Assembly: GCF_003014695.1 (NCBI RefSeq)
Contig: NZ_PYAS01000005.1
Location: forward strand, 372,001-436,000
DNA from: Dyadobacter jiangsuensis
GTDB taxonomy: Bacteria > Bacteroidota > Bacteroidia > Cytophagales > Spirosomataceae
Direction: 5' to 3'
Length of the DNA stretch: 64,000 nucleotides
The notes beneath the pieces were generated by a model. It did no database searches. It was not told where the DNA came from and saw only the letters and a program-made list of their open reading frames with translations. Both the position numbers and the translations under genes were made by a program. Positions within the stretch are counted from its first letter, which is position 1, and every line of letters starts with the position of its first letter. Positions 26,938 to 33,832 of this stretch are shown piece by piece.

Positions 26938-26956
26938 CTTGCTGGCTCATATTCAT
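26903..26956 (-). CDS. leuL: leu leader peptide (attenuator)
   Basis: This is a 17-codon open frame, MNMSQQDNLILNLQQLP, ending in TGA. It has four Leu and one Ile among eight residues (9-16). It begins about 35 bases downstream of the promoter -7 box. The stop codon lies just before the antiterminator strand. If leucyl-tRNA is short, a ribosome stalled in residues 9-16 would cover region 1 and free region 2 to form the antiterminator. If it is plentiful, the ribosome reaches the stop and the terminator forms. The protein itself need have no function. The mechanism is inferred from sequence and the enterobacterial leu precedent. Confidence 0.8.
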   Translation of the reverse strand: MNMSQQDNLILNLQQLP

Positions 26957-26959
26957 GTT

Positions 26960-26971
26960 GCGAAATTTCGC
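26960..26971. promoter_or_regulatory. Palindrome GCGAAATTTCGC in the leuA leader
   Basis: This perfect 12-base palindrome lies three bases before the leader-peptide ATG and exactly 19 bases downstream of the -7 box. The same palindrome with the same 19-base spacing lies in the ilvD leader (41912-41923). It could be an operator or a small RNA hairpin. Confidence 0.7.
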
Positions 26972-26990
26972 TCACCGCGATTTTCTTCTG

Positions 26991-27021
26991 CAAAGAAAGC
27001 ACAAGTTTTGAATGCAACAAA
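26991..27021 (-). promoter_or_regulatory. Promoter of leuA
   Basis: On the minus strand the -33 TTTG (27021-27018) and the -7 element TTTCTTTG (26998-26991; one mismatch to TAnnTTTG) are separated by 19 bases. Transcription should start near 26985, giving a leader of about 200 bases before leuA. Confidence 0.55.
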
Positions 27022-27048
27022 TATTGTTTGGCAAAACTTTAAAATTTT

Positions 27049-28119
27049 TTAGATTCTTTTCAAAAGCTCTTCGCCAGCTTGTTGTGTATTCAGAATCTTA
27101 TCCGCCGGAGTGGTTGCATCGGCAATGTCGCGAGTTCTGAAACCATCTTTCAACAACTTGTCAACCGCCGAAATAATCGCTTCCGATTCCTCTTTCAAAC
27201 CAAATGAAATATCGAGGAGCAAAGCGGCAGAAAGCACTGATGCCAAGGGGTTTGCAACACCTTTACCGGTAATGTCGTGCGCCGAGCCGTGGATCGGTTC
27301 GTAAACACCGGTGCTGTCGCCCACAGACGCCGAAGCGAGCATTCCCATGGATCCGGCGATCTGGCTAGCCTCGTCAGTGAGAATATCTCCGAACAAGTTC
27401 GCGGTCACAACAACGTCGAAACGCTTTGGATCTTTGATCAGCATCATCGCAGCCGCATCCACAAACTGGTGCTCAACGGTAATGTCCGGATATTCAGGAG
27501 CCAAAGCCTGAACCACTTCACGCCACAGACGGCTGGTTTCAAGTACGTTCGCTTTATCCACTGAGCAAAGACGTTTTCCACGCGTGCGAGCAGCTTCGAA
27601 TGCCTTGCGAGCAATGCGCTCCACTTCGTAACGGCTGTATTCAGCGATGTCGTAAGCGGTATTGTTATCGTTTTTACGGCCCTTTTCGCCGAAATAAATG
27701 TCGCCTGTCAACTCGCGGAAGAAAAGGATATCCGAACCTTTCAGGATTTCAGGACGGATAGAAGATGCGCCCAGCAGCTCATCGAACAACTTGATCGGAC
27801 GAAGGTTAGCGTACAAACCAAGTTCTTTACGCATTTTCAGCAAGCCTTGCTCAGGGCGAACTTTGGCAGTAGGGTCGTTGTCATATTTCGGATGGCCAAC
27901 GGCACCGAAAAGGATCGCGTCGGAGTTACGCATTTTTTCGAGGGTCTCGTCAGGAAGCGGGTTACCTGTCGCCTCGATCGCTACGTGGCCCATTAATGCC
28001 TCGTCGTAAGAGAATTCATGACCGAATTTCTCGGCGATTTTTACCAACACTGCCTTTCCTACCTCTGTAACTTCTTGTCCGATTCCGTCGCCCGGAACGA
28101 TAAGGATATGCTTTTTCAT
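27049..28119 (-). CDS. leuB: 3-Isopropylmalate dehydrogenase
   Basis: LeuB oxidises and decarboxylates 3-isopropylmalate to 2-oxoisocaproate with NAD. The 356 residues contain the family features: HILIVPGDGIGQEV, the substrate-binding arginines in LRKELGLYANLRPIK and FFRELTGDIYFG, the Lys/Asp metal site (VDKANVL, TNLFGDILTDEAS) and the NAD site EPIHGSAHDITGKGVANP. It lies 26 bases after the LeuA-type synthase gene and so belongs to the leuC-D operon rather than to leuA, which has its own promoter. Confidence 0.96.
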   Translation of the reverse strand: MKKHILIVPGDGIGQEVTEVGKAVLVKIAEKFGHEFSYDEALMGHVAIEATGNPLPDETLEKMRNSDAILFGAVGHPKYDNDPTAKVRPEQGLLKMRKELGLYANLRPIKLFDELLGASSIRPEILKGSDILFFRELTGDIYFGEKGRKNDNNTAYDIAEYSRYEVERIARKAFEAARTRGKRLCSVDKANVLETSRLWREVVQALAPEYPDITVEHQFVDAAAMMLIKDPKRFDVVVTANLFGDILTDEASQIAGSMGMLASASVGDSTGVYEPIHGSAHDITGKGVANPLASVLSAALLLDISFGLKEESEAIISAVDKLLKDGFRTRDIADATTPADKILNTQQAGEELLKRI

Positions 28120-28145
28120 TAAGATTTTAATTGATAATCAATAAA

Positions 28146-29708
28146 TTATAGAGTAATGATTGGTTCGGGGGTGATCTTGTTTTCGGGAATACCGATCAAG
28201 TTCAGCATTTTCTGGGTAGCCTTGATCGCCGCAAACGTCTGGTCCGAATCCAGGCCACGCGTTTTGACCTCTTTGCCGTTAATTTCCCAGGTAATGATCG
28301 TTTCGCACAATGCGTCTGTCTTTCCACCCGGCGGAATCCGCACGGTATAATCGCTCAGCATTGGCAAGTCGATTCCCTTCTTCGCGTAAATCCTCTTCAG
28401 TGCATTCATAAATGCGTCGTACTGACCGTCGCCTTGTGCATTTTCTTCAAAAACCTCTTCGCCAAAAGATATCTGCAATGTGGCAGAAGGTTTCAGGTTT
28501 TTGGAATGCGTGAGCACGTAATTGGTGATGACCACCTTTTCCTCAATCGCATCGCTATCGAGAATGTCGGAGATGATGTAAGGCAAATCCTCCGGGGTTA
28601 CCACTTCTTTACGATCGCCAAGCTCGATAATCCGTTGCGTTACCTTTTTGAGGTCCGCATCCGAAAGCGAAATGCCCAGGTCTCGCAGGTTGTTCTCGAT
28701 GTTGGCCTTCCCGGAAGTTTTACCCAATGCATACAAACGCTGACGACCGAAACGCTCCGGCATCAGCTTGCTGAAATAGAGGTTGTTCTTTTTATCACCA
28801 TCCGCATGAATGCCCGCAGTTTGCGTAAAAACACTCTCTCCCACAATCGGCTTGTTGGCCGGAATGCGGATACCCGAGAACGTCTCCACCAGCTTGCTGA
28901 TCGAGTATAGCGACTTCTCGTTCACCGCTGTCGTGCATTCCGGCATAAGGTCGTTGATCACCGCGATCGTGCTCGCGAGCGGTGCATTACCTGTACGCTC
29001 GCCCATGCCGTTCACGGTCAAGTGTAGCCCGTGCGCGCCCGCACGAAGCGCTTCCATCACGTTAGCCACGCTCAGATCGTAATCGTTATGCGCGTGAAAC
29101 TCGAAATGGTGGTTCGGATAGCGGTCCACAATTTCCTTCACGAATGTGTACGACTCTGAAGGCGTCAGAATGCCGAGCGTATCAGGAAGCAAAATGCGCT
29201 TTACAGGCAATGTAGTCAGAAAATCAAGCGATTGGAATACATATTCTTTCGAATTACGCATGCCATTGCTCCAATCTTCCAGGTACACATTGCATTGAAT
29301 GCCTTTCGCTTCCGCCAGCTCGATCACATTACGAATGTCCTCGAAATGCGCTTCCGGCGATTTTTTGAGCTGGTGGGTCAAATGGTTGAGCGACCCTTTG
29401 GTGAGGAGGTTCATCACTTTCGCGCCGGCCTGCACCATCCAGTTAATGGAAGCATCGCCATCGACGAACGTGAGTACTTCTATTTTATCCAGAAAACCAT
29501 TCTTACCAGCCCAGTCTGTGATTTTCTTAACCGCCTGAAATTCACCCTCCGACACACGTGCCGAGGCTACTTCAATGCGGTCGACCTTCACTTCCTGCAA
29601 CAGGATCTGGGCGATAGTCAGTTTTTCGGATGCGGAAAACGACACCCCGCTGGTTTGTTCACCATCGCGGAGTGTCGTATCCATAATTTCTATGTAGCGG
29701 CTGTTCAT
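28146..29708 (-). CDS. LeuA/CimA-family synthase with regulatory domain
   Basis: In this 520-residue protein the TIM barrel begins [20 protein letters not shown] and carries the metal site FEFHAHNDYDLS and NGMGERTGNAPL. Unlike the short LeuA at 25632, it keeps a C-terminal LeuA dimer/allosteric domain (about 385-515, NAQGDGQYDAFMNALKRIYA). It could be a second 2-isopropylmalate synthase or a citramalate synthase feeding isoleucine synthesis. Sequence alone does not settle this, and ilvA (threonine route) is also present. It is co-directional with leuD upstream and leuB downstream. Confidence 0.82.
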   Translation of the reverse strand: MNSRYIEIMDTTLRDGEQTSGVSFSASEKLTIAQILLQEVKVDRIEVASARVSEGEFQAVKKITDWAGKNGFLDKIEVLTFVDGDASINWMVQAGAKVMNLLTKGSLNHLTHQLKKSPEAHFEDIRNVIELAEAKGIQCNVYLEDWSNGMRNSKEYVFQSLDFLTTLPVKRILLPDTLGILTPSESYTFVKEIVDRYPNHHFEFHAHNDYDLSVANVMEALRAGAHGLHLTVNGMGERTGNAPLASTIAVINDLMPECTTAVNEKSLYSISKLVETFSGIRIPANKPIVGESVFTQTAGIHADGDKKNNLYFSKLMPERFGRQRLYALGKTSGKANIENNLRDLGISLSDADLKKVTQRIIELGDRKEVVTPEDLPYIISDILDSDAIEEKVVITNYVLTHSKNLKPSATLQISFGEEVFEENAQGDGQYDAFMNALKRIYAKKGIDLPMLSDYTVRIPPGGKTDALCETIITWEINGKEVKTRGLDSDQTFAAIKATQKMLNLIGIPENKITPEPIITL

Positions 29709-29710
29709 AG

Positions 29711-29780
29711 GTAGTCAGCCGTCGACGGTCAGCAGTCGGCGGTCAGGAAAATCGACAGCCGACTGCCGATCGCCGACAGC
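29711..29780. repeat. Inverted heptad array between leuD and the LeuA/CimA-type gene
   Basis: GTCA or GTCG recurs exactly every 7 bases (29714, 29721, 29728, 29735, 29742). It is answered by CGAC/CGAT every 7 bases (29753, 29760, 29767, 29774). The right half reads GCCGACT, GCCGATC, GCCGACA, the same heptad type as upstream of hemB. The halves are roughly complementary and can fold back. Confidence 0.75.
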
Positions 29781-29783
29781 CCA

Positions 29784-30380
29784 TTAAAATATTCTCTCTG
29801 CTTCAAATTCCTTGATCTCCCCCTTCATAGCTTGCAGATAATCGATATCATCGAAGCCGTTTGTAAGGTTATGTTTTTTATAACCATTAATGTCGAAAGA
29901 CTCGCTTTCGCCGGTCGCAACGATCGTGATTTTCTGCTCTGGCAGGTTCACTTCCAGTTCTGCATTAGGATCAGCCTCAATCGCTTCGAAGATTTTGTTC
30001 AGAAACTCGGGGCTCACTTGCACCGGCAAAATACCGATATTCAATGAGTTACCTTTGAAAATATCCGCAAAGAAGCTGGAAACCACGCAACGGAAACCGT
30101 AATCGTAGATCGCCCACGCTGCGTGCTCGCGGCTCGAACCGCTACCGAAGTTGTGGCCTCCTACGAGGATTTTGCCCGAGTAAATTGGGTTGTTCAATAC
30201 GAAGTCCTGCTTCGGCGTATCGTCGCCATTGAAGCGCCAGTCGCGGAAAAGGTTGTCGCCAAATCCCTCGCGTTTGGTTGCTTTCAGGAAGCGGGCGGGG
30301 ATGATCTGGTCGGTATCGACGTTTTCGATCGGCAAAGGAACTGCCGAGCTTTTCAGTATGGTGAATTTATCGTAAGCCAT
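29784..30380 (-). CDS. leuD: 3-Isopropylmalate dehydratase small subunit
   Basis: LeuD is the swivelling subunit that completes isopropylmalate isomerase with LeuC. The 198 residues show [19 protein letters not shown], then [20 protein letters not shown] (the substrate-binding GSGSSREH motif) and [10 protein letters not shown]. Length is normal. Unusually, leuC and leuD are not adjacent: a four-helix-bundle gene with heptad repeats on both sides lies between them. Confidence 0.95.
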   Translation of the reverse strand: MAYDKFTILKSSAVPLPIENVDTDQIIPARFLKATKREGFGDNLFRDWRFNGDDTPKQDFVLNNPIYSGKILVGGHNFGSGSSREHAAWAIYDYGFRCVVSSFFADIFKGNSLNIGILPVQVSPEFLNKIFEAIEADPNAELEVNLPEQKITIVATGESESFDINGYKKHNLTNGFDDIDYLQAMKGEIKEFEAERIF

Positions 30381-30389
30381 TTTTTAAAT

Positions 30390-30424
30390 GCTTTATGCCC
30401 TAGGCTCTAAGCCTTAGGCTTTTT
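30390..30424. repeat. Heptad array at the 3' end of the four-helix-bundle gene
   Basis: There are five heptads beginning GC at 30390, 30397, 30404, 30411 and 30418 (GCTTTAT, GCCCTAG, GCTCTAA, GCCTTAG, GCTTTTT). The array overlaps the stop codon of the gene ending at 30414. A matching array lies at 30792-30826 on the other side of the gene. Confidence 0.7.
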
Positions 30425-30773
30425 TTGTAATGCTTTTTTCTAAATGGTACAGCATTCTCTTTATGAGATTAACTCTTTCATTTAATGGAATATAATCTGT
30501 ATCCGAAAGATATTGCAAATCTTTTGAGAGCTGTAAGAGATACTCAACTTCATGGGCCGAGCCCAGTGAGATATGTATGAATCTCGCAAATTCTGAATCT
30601 GTTGTCCTGCCGCAGCCTTCCGCCAAATTTGTTGGAATCGAGACAGAAGCTCGCCTGATCTGCGAAGTGACGCCATATGTTTCATTTGGCGGGAATCTTC
30701 GCGTTTTGGTATAAACATCAAGAACAAATTCATGGCTAATCCGCCATACTTCATACTTCCTGAAATCTCTCAT
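30414..30773 (-). CDS. Four-helix bundle protein (23S rRNA intervening-sequence family)
   Basis: The 119-residue protein matches the S23/IVP family: FRKYEVWRISHEFVLDVYTKTRRFP, then YGVTSQIRRASVSIPTNLAEGCGR, then EFARFIHISLGSAHEVEYLLQLSKDL. These proteins were first noted inside 23S rRNA intervening sequences but are common as free genes in Bacteroidota. Their function is unknown. Here it sits between leuC and leuD and is bounded on both sides by similar heptad arrays, which suggests it arrived as a unit. Confidence 0.9.
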   Translation of the reverse strand: MRDFRKYEVWRISHEFVLDVYTKTRRFPPNETYGVTSQIRRASVSIPTNLAEGCGRTTDSEFARFIHISLGSAHEVEYLLQLSKDLQYLSDTDYIPLNERVNLIKRMLYHLEKSITKKA

Positions 30774-30791
30774 AGTGTGCTAATGTAACCT

Positions 30792-30826
30792 GCTTATTGC
30801 TTAAGGCCTATCGCCTAAAGCCTCAA
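30792..30826. repeat. Heptad array between leuC and the four-helix-bundle gene
   Basis: There are five heptads beginning GC at 30792, 30799, 30806, 30813 and 30820 (GCTTATT, GCTTAAG, GCCTATC, GCCTAAA, GCCTCAA). The last unit overlaps the leuC stop codon (30823-30825). It is similar in direct orientation to 30390-30424. Confidence 0.7.
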
Positions 30827-32226
30827 AGAAGCGTTCTTGGATCGGTAACTACGCCGGTAACTGCTGCTGCTGCGGCCACGAGCGGGCTCGCGAGCAAGGT
30901 ACGAGCACCAGGCCCCTGACGACCCTCGAAGTTACGGTTAGAGGTACTTACCGCATATTTGCCGGCTGGGATCTTGTCGTCGTTCATCGCGAGGCAAGCC
31001 GAGCAGCCTGGTTGACGGAGCTCGAAACCAGCTTCGGTCAGAATATCCAGAATACCTTCTTCTTTGATTTGCGCCTCTACAATATGCGAGCCTGGAACGA
31101 TCCACGCAGTCACATTATCAGCCTTCTTACGGCCCTTCACGATCGACGCGAATGCACGGAAGTCCTCGATACGACCATTGGTACAGCTACCGATGAAAAC
31201 GTAGTCGATTTTCTTGCCCAGCATATTCTCGTTCTCATGGAAGCCCATGTAGTTCAGCGACTTATCGTAAGTAGCCTTGCCACCTTCCACCTGATCCGAA
31301 GTAGGGATCGCGCGGGTGATGCCTTGGCCCATTCCCGGGTTGGTACCGTAAGTGATCATCGGTTCGATGTCGGCCGCGTCGAAGTTATATTCTTTATCAA
31401 AAACAGCACCTTCGTCTGTTTTCAGCGTTTTCCAGTAGGCCAATGCTTTGTCCCACTTCTCACCTTTCGGAGCTTGCTCGCGGCCGTTGATGTAGGCAAA
31501 AGTCGTTTCGTCAGGAGCGATCATACCGCCACGGGCACCCATTTCGATGCTCATGTTGCAGACGGTCATACGGCCTTCCATCGACATATTTTCGAACACA
31601 TCGCCCGCATATTCAACGAAATAACCCGTTGCACCGGCAGTTGTCAGTTTCGAGATAATGTAAAGCGTCACGTCTTTCGGAGTAACCCCCTTACCAAGCT
31701 GGCCATTTACGTTTACACGCATTTTCTTAGGCTTAGGCTGCATAATGCATTGCGAAGAAAGCACCATTTCCACCTCGGAAGTACCGATACCGAACGCGAT
31801 TGCGCCGAACGCACCGTGGGTAGAAGTGTGCGAGTCACCGCAAACGATGGTCATACCTGGCAGTGTGATGCCATTTTCAGGTCCAACCACGTGCACAATA
31901 CCGTTACGAGCGTGGCCCAATCCCCAGTGTGAAATACCGTATTTCGCAGCGTTCGCTTCGAGGGCTTTCAATTGGTTAGCTGAAAGCGGGTCAGCCACGG
32001 GAAGGTGCTGGTTGATCGTCGGGGTGTTGTGATCCGCCGTCGCGAATGTGCGCTCAGGATACATCACGCCAATGCCTCTGGTTTCGAGTCCTAGGAAAGC
32101 AACAGGGCTTGTTACCTCATGGATAAAATGGCGGTCGATGAAGAACACATCCGGACCGTCCTCGATTTTACGGACAACGTGGGCATCCCACACTTTGTCG
32201 AAAAGGGTACTCGCTTGATTACTCAT
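30823..32226 (-). CDS. leuC: 3-Isopropylmalate dehydratase large subunit
   Basis: LeuC is the [4Fe-4S] aconitase-type subunit that isomerises 2- to 3-isopropylmalate. The start is ATG 32226 (467 residues, [18 protein letters not shown]). The frame is open upstream from a TTG at 32268, but those 14 residues are not family-like. Cluster ligands are visible as IGSCTNGR and GCSACLAMN (C-x2-C). [13 protein letters not shown] and [13 protein letters not shown] complete the active site. It is the first gene of the leuC-D-synthase-leuB run. Confidence 0.95.
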   Translation of the reverse strand: MSNQASTLFDKVWDAHVVRKIEDGPDVFFIDRHFIHEVTSPVAFLGLETRGIGVMYPERTFATADHNTPTINQHLPVADPLSANQLKALEANAAKYGISHWGLGHARNGIVHVVGPENGITLPGMTIVCGDSHTSTHGAFGAIAFGIGTSEVEMVLSSQCIMQPKPKKMRVNVNGQLGKGVTPKDVTLYIISKLTTAGATGYFVEYAGDVFENMSMEGRMTVCNMSIEMGARGGMIAPDETTFAYINGREQAPKGEKWDKALAYWKTLKTDEGAVFDKEYNFDAADIEPMITYGTNPGMGQGITRAIPTSDQVEGGKATYDKSLNYMGFHENENMLGKKIDYVFIGSCTNGRIEDFRAFASIVKGRKKADNVTAWIVPGSHIVEAQIKEEGILDILTEAGFELRQPGCSACLAMNDDKIPAGKYAVSTSNRNFEGRQGPGARTLLASPLVAAAAAVTGVVTDPRTLL

Positions 32227-32257
32227 TTTGATTAAAATTAGAATTTCGCCTCGTCGT

Positions 32258-32314
32258 TCAGGCTTCAAAGAAAGAGCTGATAATCAACGCCTTTCTCAGA
32301 AGGAGAACCGACAT
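32258..32314 (-). CDS. Possible leader peptide upstream of leuC
   Basis: This 18-codon open frame, [18 protein letters not shown], ends 31 bases before leuC. It has Val and three consecutive Leu at 3-6, and Leu-Ile-Ile at 10-12. Composition and place suggest a control peptide like those of leuA and ilvD. However, no strong terminator hairpin fits between its stop and leuC, and a promoter-like TAATTTG ends three bases before its ATG. Chance remains a real possibility. Confidence 0.4.
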   Translation of the reverse strand: MSVLLLRKALIISSFFEA

Positions 32315-32407
32315 TACAAATTACCGCATAAATAAAGGAATATGTATAACGGTAAAGGTTCAAAAAATAGTGATTTTGGTTTGGGCGGCATATTTGAGCG
32401 GAAATCT

Positions 32408-32713
32408 TTATTCCAAAGCCTCGGGCTCCATGAGCGGCTCTTGTCGATTGTCCCAAAAGAATAGTATATGTATTTGATCACCTACGAGTTCGTAGAATAC
32501 TGAGCAATTCTTATGAATCCATCCCTTGCGTATGTTGGGATTTTCACGGGTGCCTTTGAAAATGAAAGGAGTGATACTTATCGTGTCTAAGATATGAATT
32601 ACCCTGCGGTTAAATTGTTTGGCAACATTCTTACCAAATCGTGATGCAATCTGGTCATAGATGGCGTCGAATGTTTCGACCGCCCTGGGCGCCAAGATCA
32701 CTTCATAAGCCAA
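32408..32713 (-). CDS. RelE/ParE-family toxin-like protein
   Basis: The 101-residue protein begins MAYEVILAPRAVETFDAIYDQIASRFGKNVAKQFNRRV and ends with the beta-hairpin YELVGDQIHILFFWDNRQEP, the RelE/ParE layout. It overlaps the preceding 68-residue gene by 11 bases, as type II toxin-antitoxin pairs do. RelE toxins cleave mRNA on the ribosome and ParE toxins act on gyrase; which applies is not clear. It sits just upstream of the leuC leader. Confidence 0.8.
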   Translation of the reverse strand: MAYEVILAPRAVETFDAIYDQIASRFGKNVAKQFNRRVIHILDTISITPFIFKGTRENPNIRKGWIHKNCSVFYELVGDQIHILFFWDNRQEPLMEPEALE

Positions 32714-32909
32714 TATCCCGTTTTCTGTTTTTAAACTCGTCCAAGGTCATGTAACGACCAGCCTGTATTTCCTCCCTACCAGTCTGAATCCCTTTCAAAA
32801 CGTGTTCCGGCAGTTCTTCCTCTCTGTCAAATGGAACTTCCATTGCTTCCAAAAAAGCGATTACTGCTTCTTCCTGATCCTTTGTTGGATATATATGAAT
32901 AGCTTCCAT
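32703..32909 (-). CDS. Antitoxin-like partner of the RelE/ParE protein
   Basis: This 68-residue acidic protein begins MEAIHIYPTKDQEEAVIAFLEAMEVPF and carries EEIQAGRYMTLDEFKNRKR near its end. This is the common C-terminal pattern of small Bacteroidota antitoxins that cover the RelE active site. It is placed before the toxin gene with an 11-base overlap. No clear DNA-binding domain is visible. Confidence 0.7.
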   Translation of the reverse strand: MEAIHIYPTKDQEEAVIAFLEAMEVPFDREEELPEHVLKGIQTGREEIQAGRYMTLDEFKNRKRDIGL

Positions 32910-32970
32910 TGGCTGATTCGACTGTTAGTGTAAACAAATATAACGATTTACCGGCAGAAGCACCGTCTCG

Positions 32971-33819
32971 TCACCCCTGCCGCTTCGGCGTAGTCCCGTA
33001 TTTTTCTTTGTAAGTCTTGATAAAATGCGAAACGCTCTCGTACCCGATTTCCGTGCTGATCTCTGAAACGTTCTTCGTGCTGTTTCTCAATAAGAAATCC
33101 GCGTAATCCAGCCGCTTGTTTTTCAGCCACAATGCAGGTGAAGTATCGAATTCGTCCTGAAAATCCCGCTTGAATGCGGAAAGACTCCTACCGGAAAGTC
33201 GCGCCAGTTCATTCAATGTAAGCGGTTTCAGGTAGTAGCTGTTCATTAAAAACGAAAGATCAACCTTTTCGCCTTTGTAGAGACTGTACAAAATGCCCCG
33301 CAGCTGGTTTGAATTATCCAGCTCCATCAAATGCAGCAACAGCTCCTGAAATTTCAAGCGCAGGAAGTGGTTCTTCAACTCCGTTCGCGAGCGGAAATAG
33401 GGAAATACCGACTGTATAAACTTCTCAAAATTGTCATCCGACTTCAAAAGTAAAATCGGATATTCGACAGTTTCGTTGTCTTTCTGTGCATCGAAAAGCT
33501 CAGGGTGTAGTCCAACAAATTCTTTCAGCAGCTTTTCATCGAAAAAGAAAACCAGACTCTTATAAGCCTCATGAATCGATTCCGACATTAAGTAAAAGCC
33601 CCTCTGAATGAACAGAATATCTCCTTTTTCAACGTGTACCTCCTGCGTCGGGCTGGTAAATTTCTTTTCACCTTCCAGTACCACAATCACCGCATGCTCT
33701 TCGAAAAACACATCGTATTTGGAAGGGTATACCTCATTCCGGTAAGCCACGAAAGTCATGTCCTGAATTTTCAGGGACTCAAATTCCTGGGAGCTGATAT
33801 CGGATGGTACACGGAGCAT
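32971..33819 (-). CDS. AraC family transcriptional regulator
   Basis: In this 282-residue protein an N-terminal cupin-like sensing domain (about 25-110) contains HAVIVVLEGEKKFTSPTQEVHVEKGDILFI. The C-terminal double helix-turn-helix (about 180-282) reads LTLNELARLSGRSLSAFKRDFQDEF, then NVSEISTEIGYESVSHFIKTYKEKYGTTPKRQ. The ligand is unknown. It is co-directional with the branched-chain genes but separated from them by an envelope gene on one side and the toxin-antitoxin pair on the other, so a role in that pathway is not implied. Confidence 0.9.
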   Translation of the reverse strand: MLRVPSDISSQEFESLKIQDMTFVAYRNEVYPSKYDVFFEEHAVIVVLEGEKKFTSPTQEVHVEKGDILFIQRGFYLMSESIHEAYKSLVFFFDEKLLKEFVGLHPELFDAQKDNETVEYPILLLKSDDNFEKFIQSVFPYFRSRTELKNHFLRLKFQELLLHLMELDNSNQLRGILYSLYKGEKVDLSFLMNSYYLKPLTLNELARLSGRSLSAFKRDFQDEFDTSPALWLKNKRLDYADFLLRNSTKNVSEISTEIGYESVSHFIKTYKEKYGTTPKRQG

Positions 33820-33832
33820 TGGCGGGCAGCGG

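Noticed and set aside
31012..31932. Long open frame antisense to leuC
   Set aside because: It is a shadow of leuC with no recognisable motif, and no promoter precedes it.
32227..32268. Upstream extension of leuC from a TTG at 32268
   Set aside because: The 14 extra residues are not part of the LeuC family, and [11 protein letters not shown] at 32226 is the normal start. The Ile/Leu run it encodes is noted in the leuC leader finding only.
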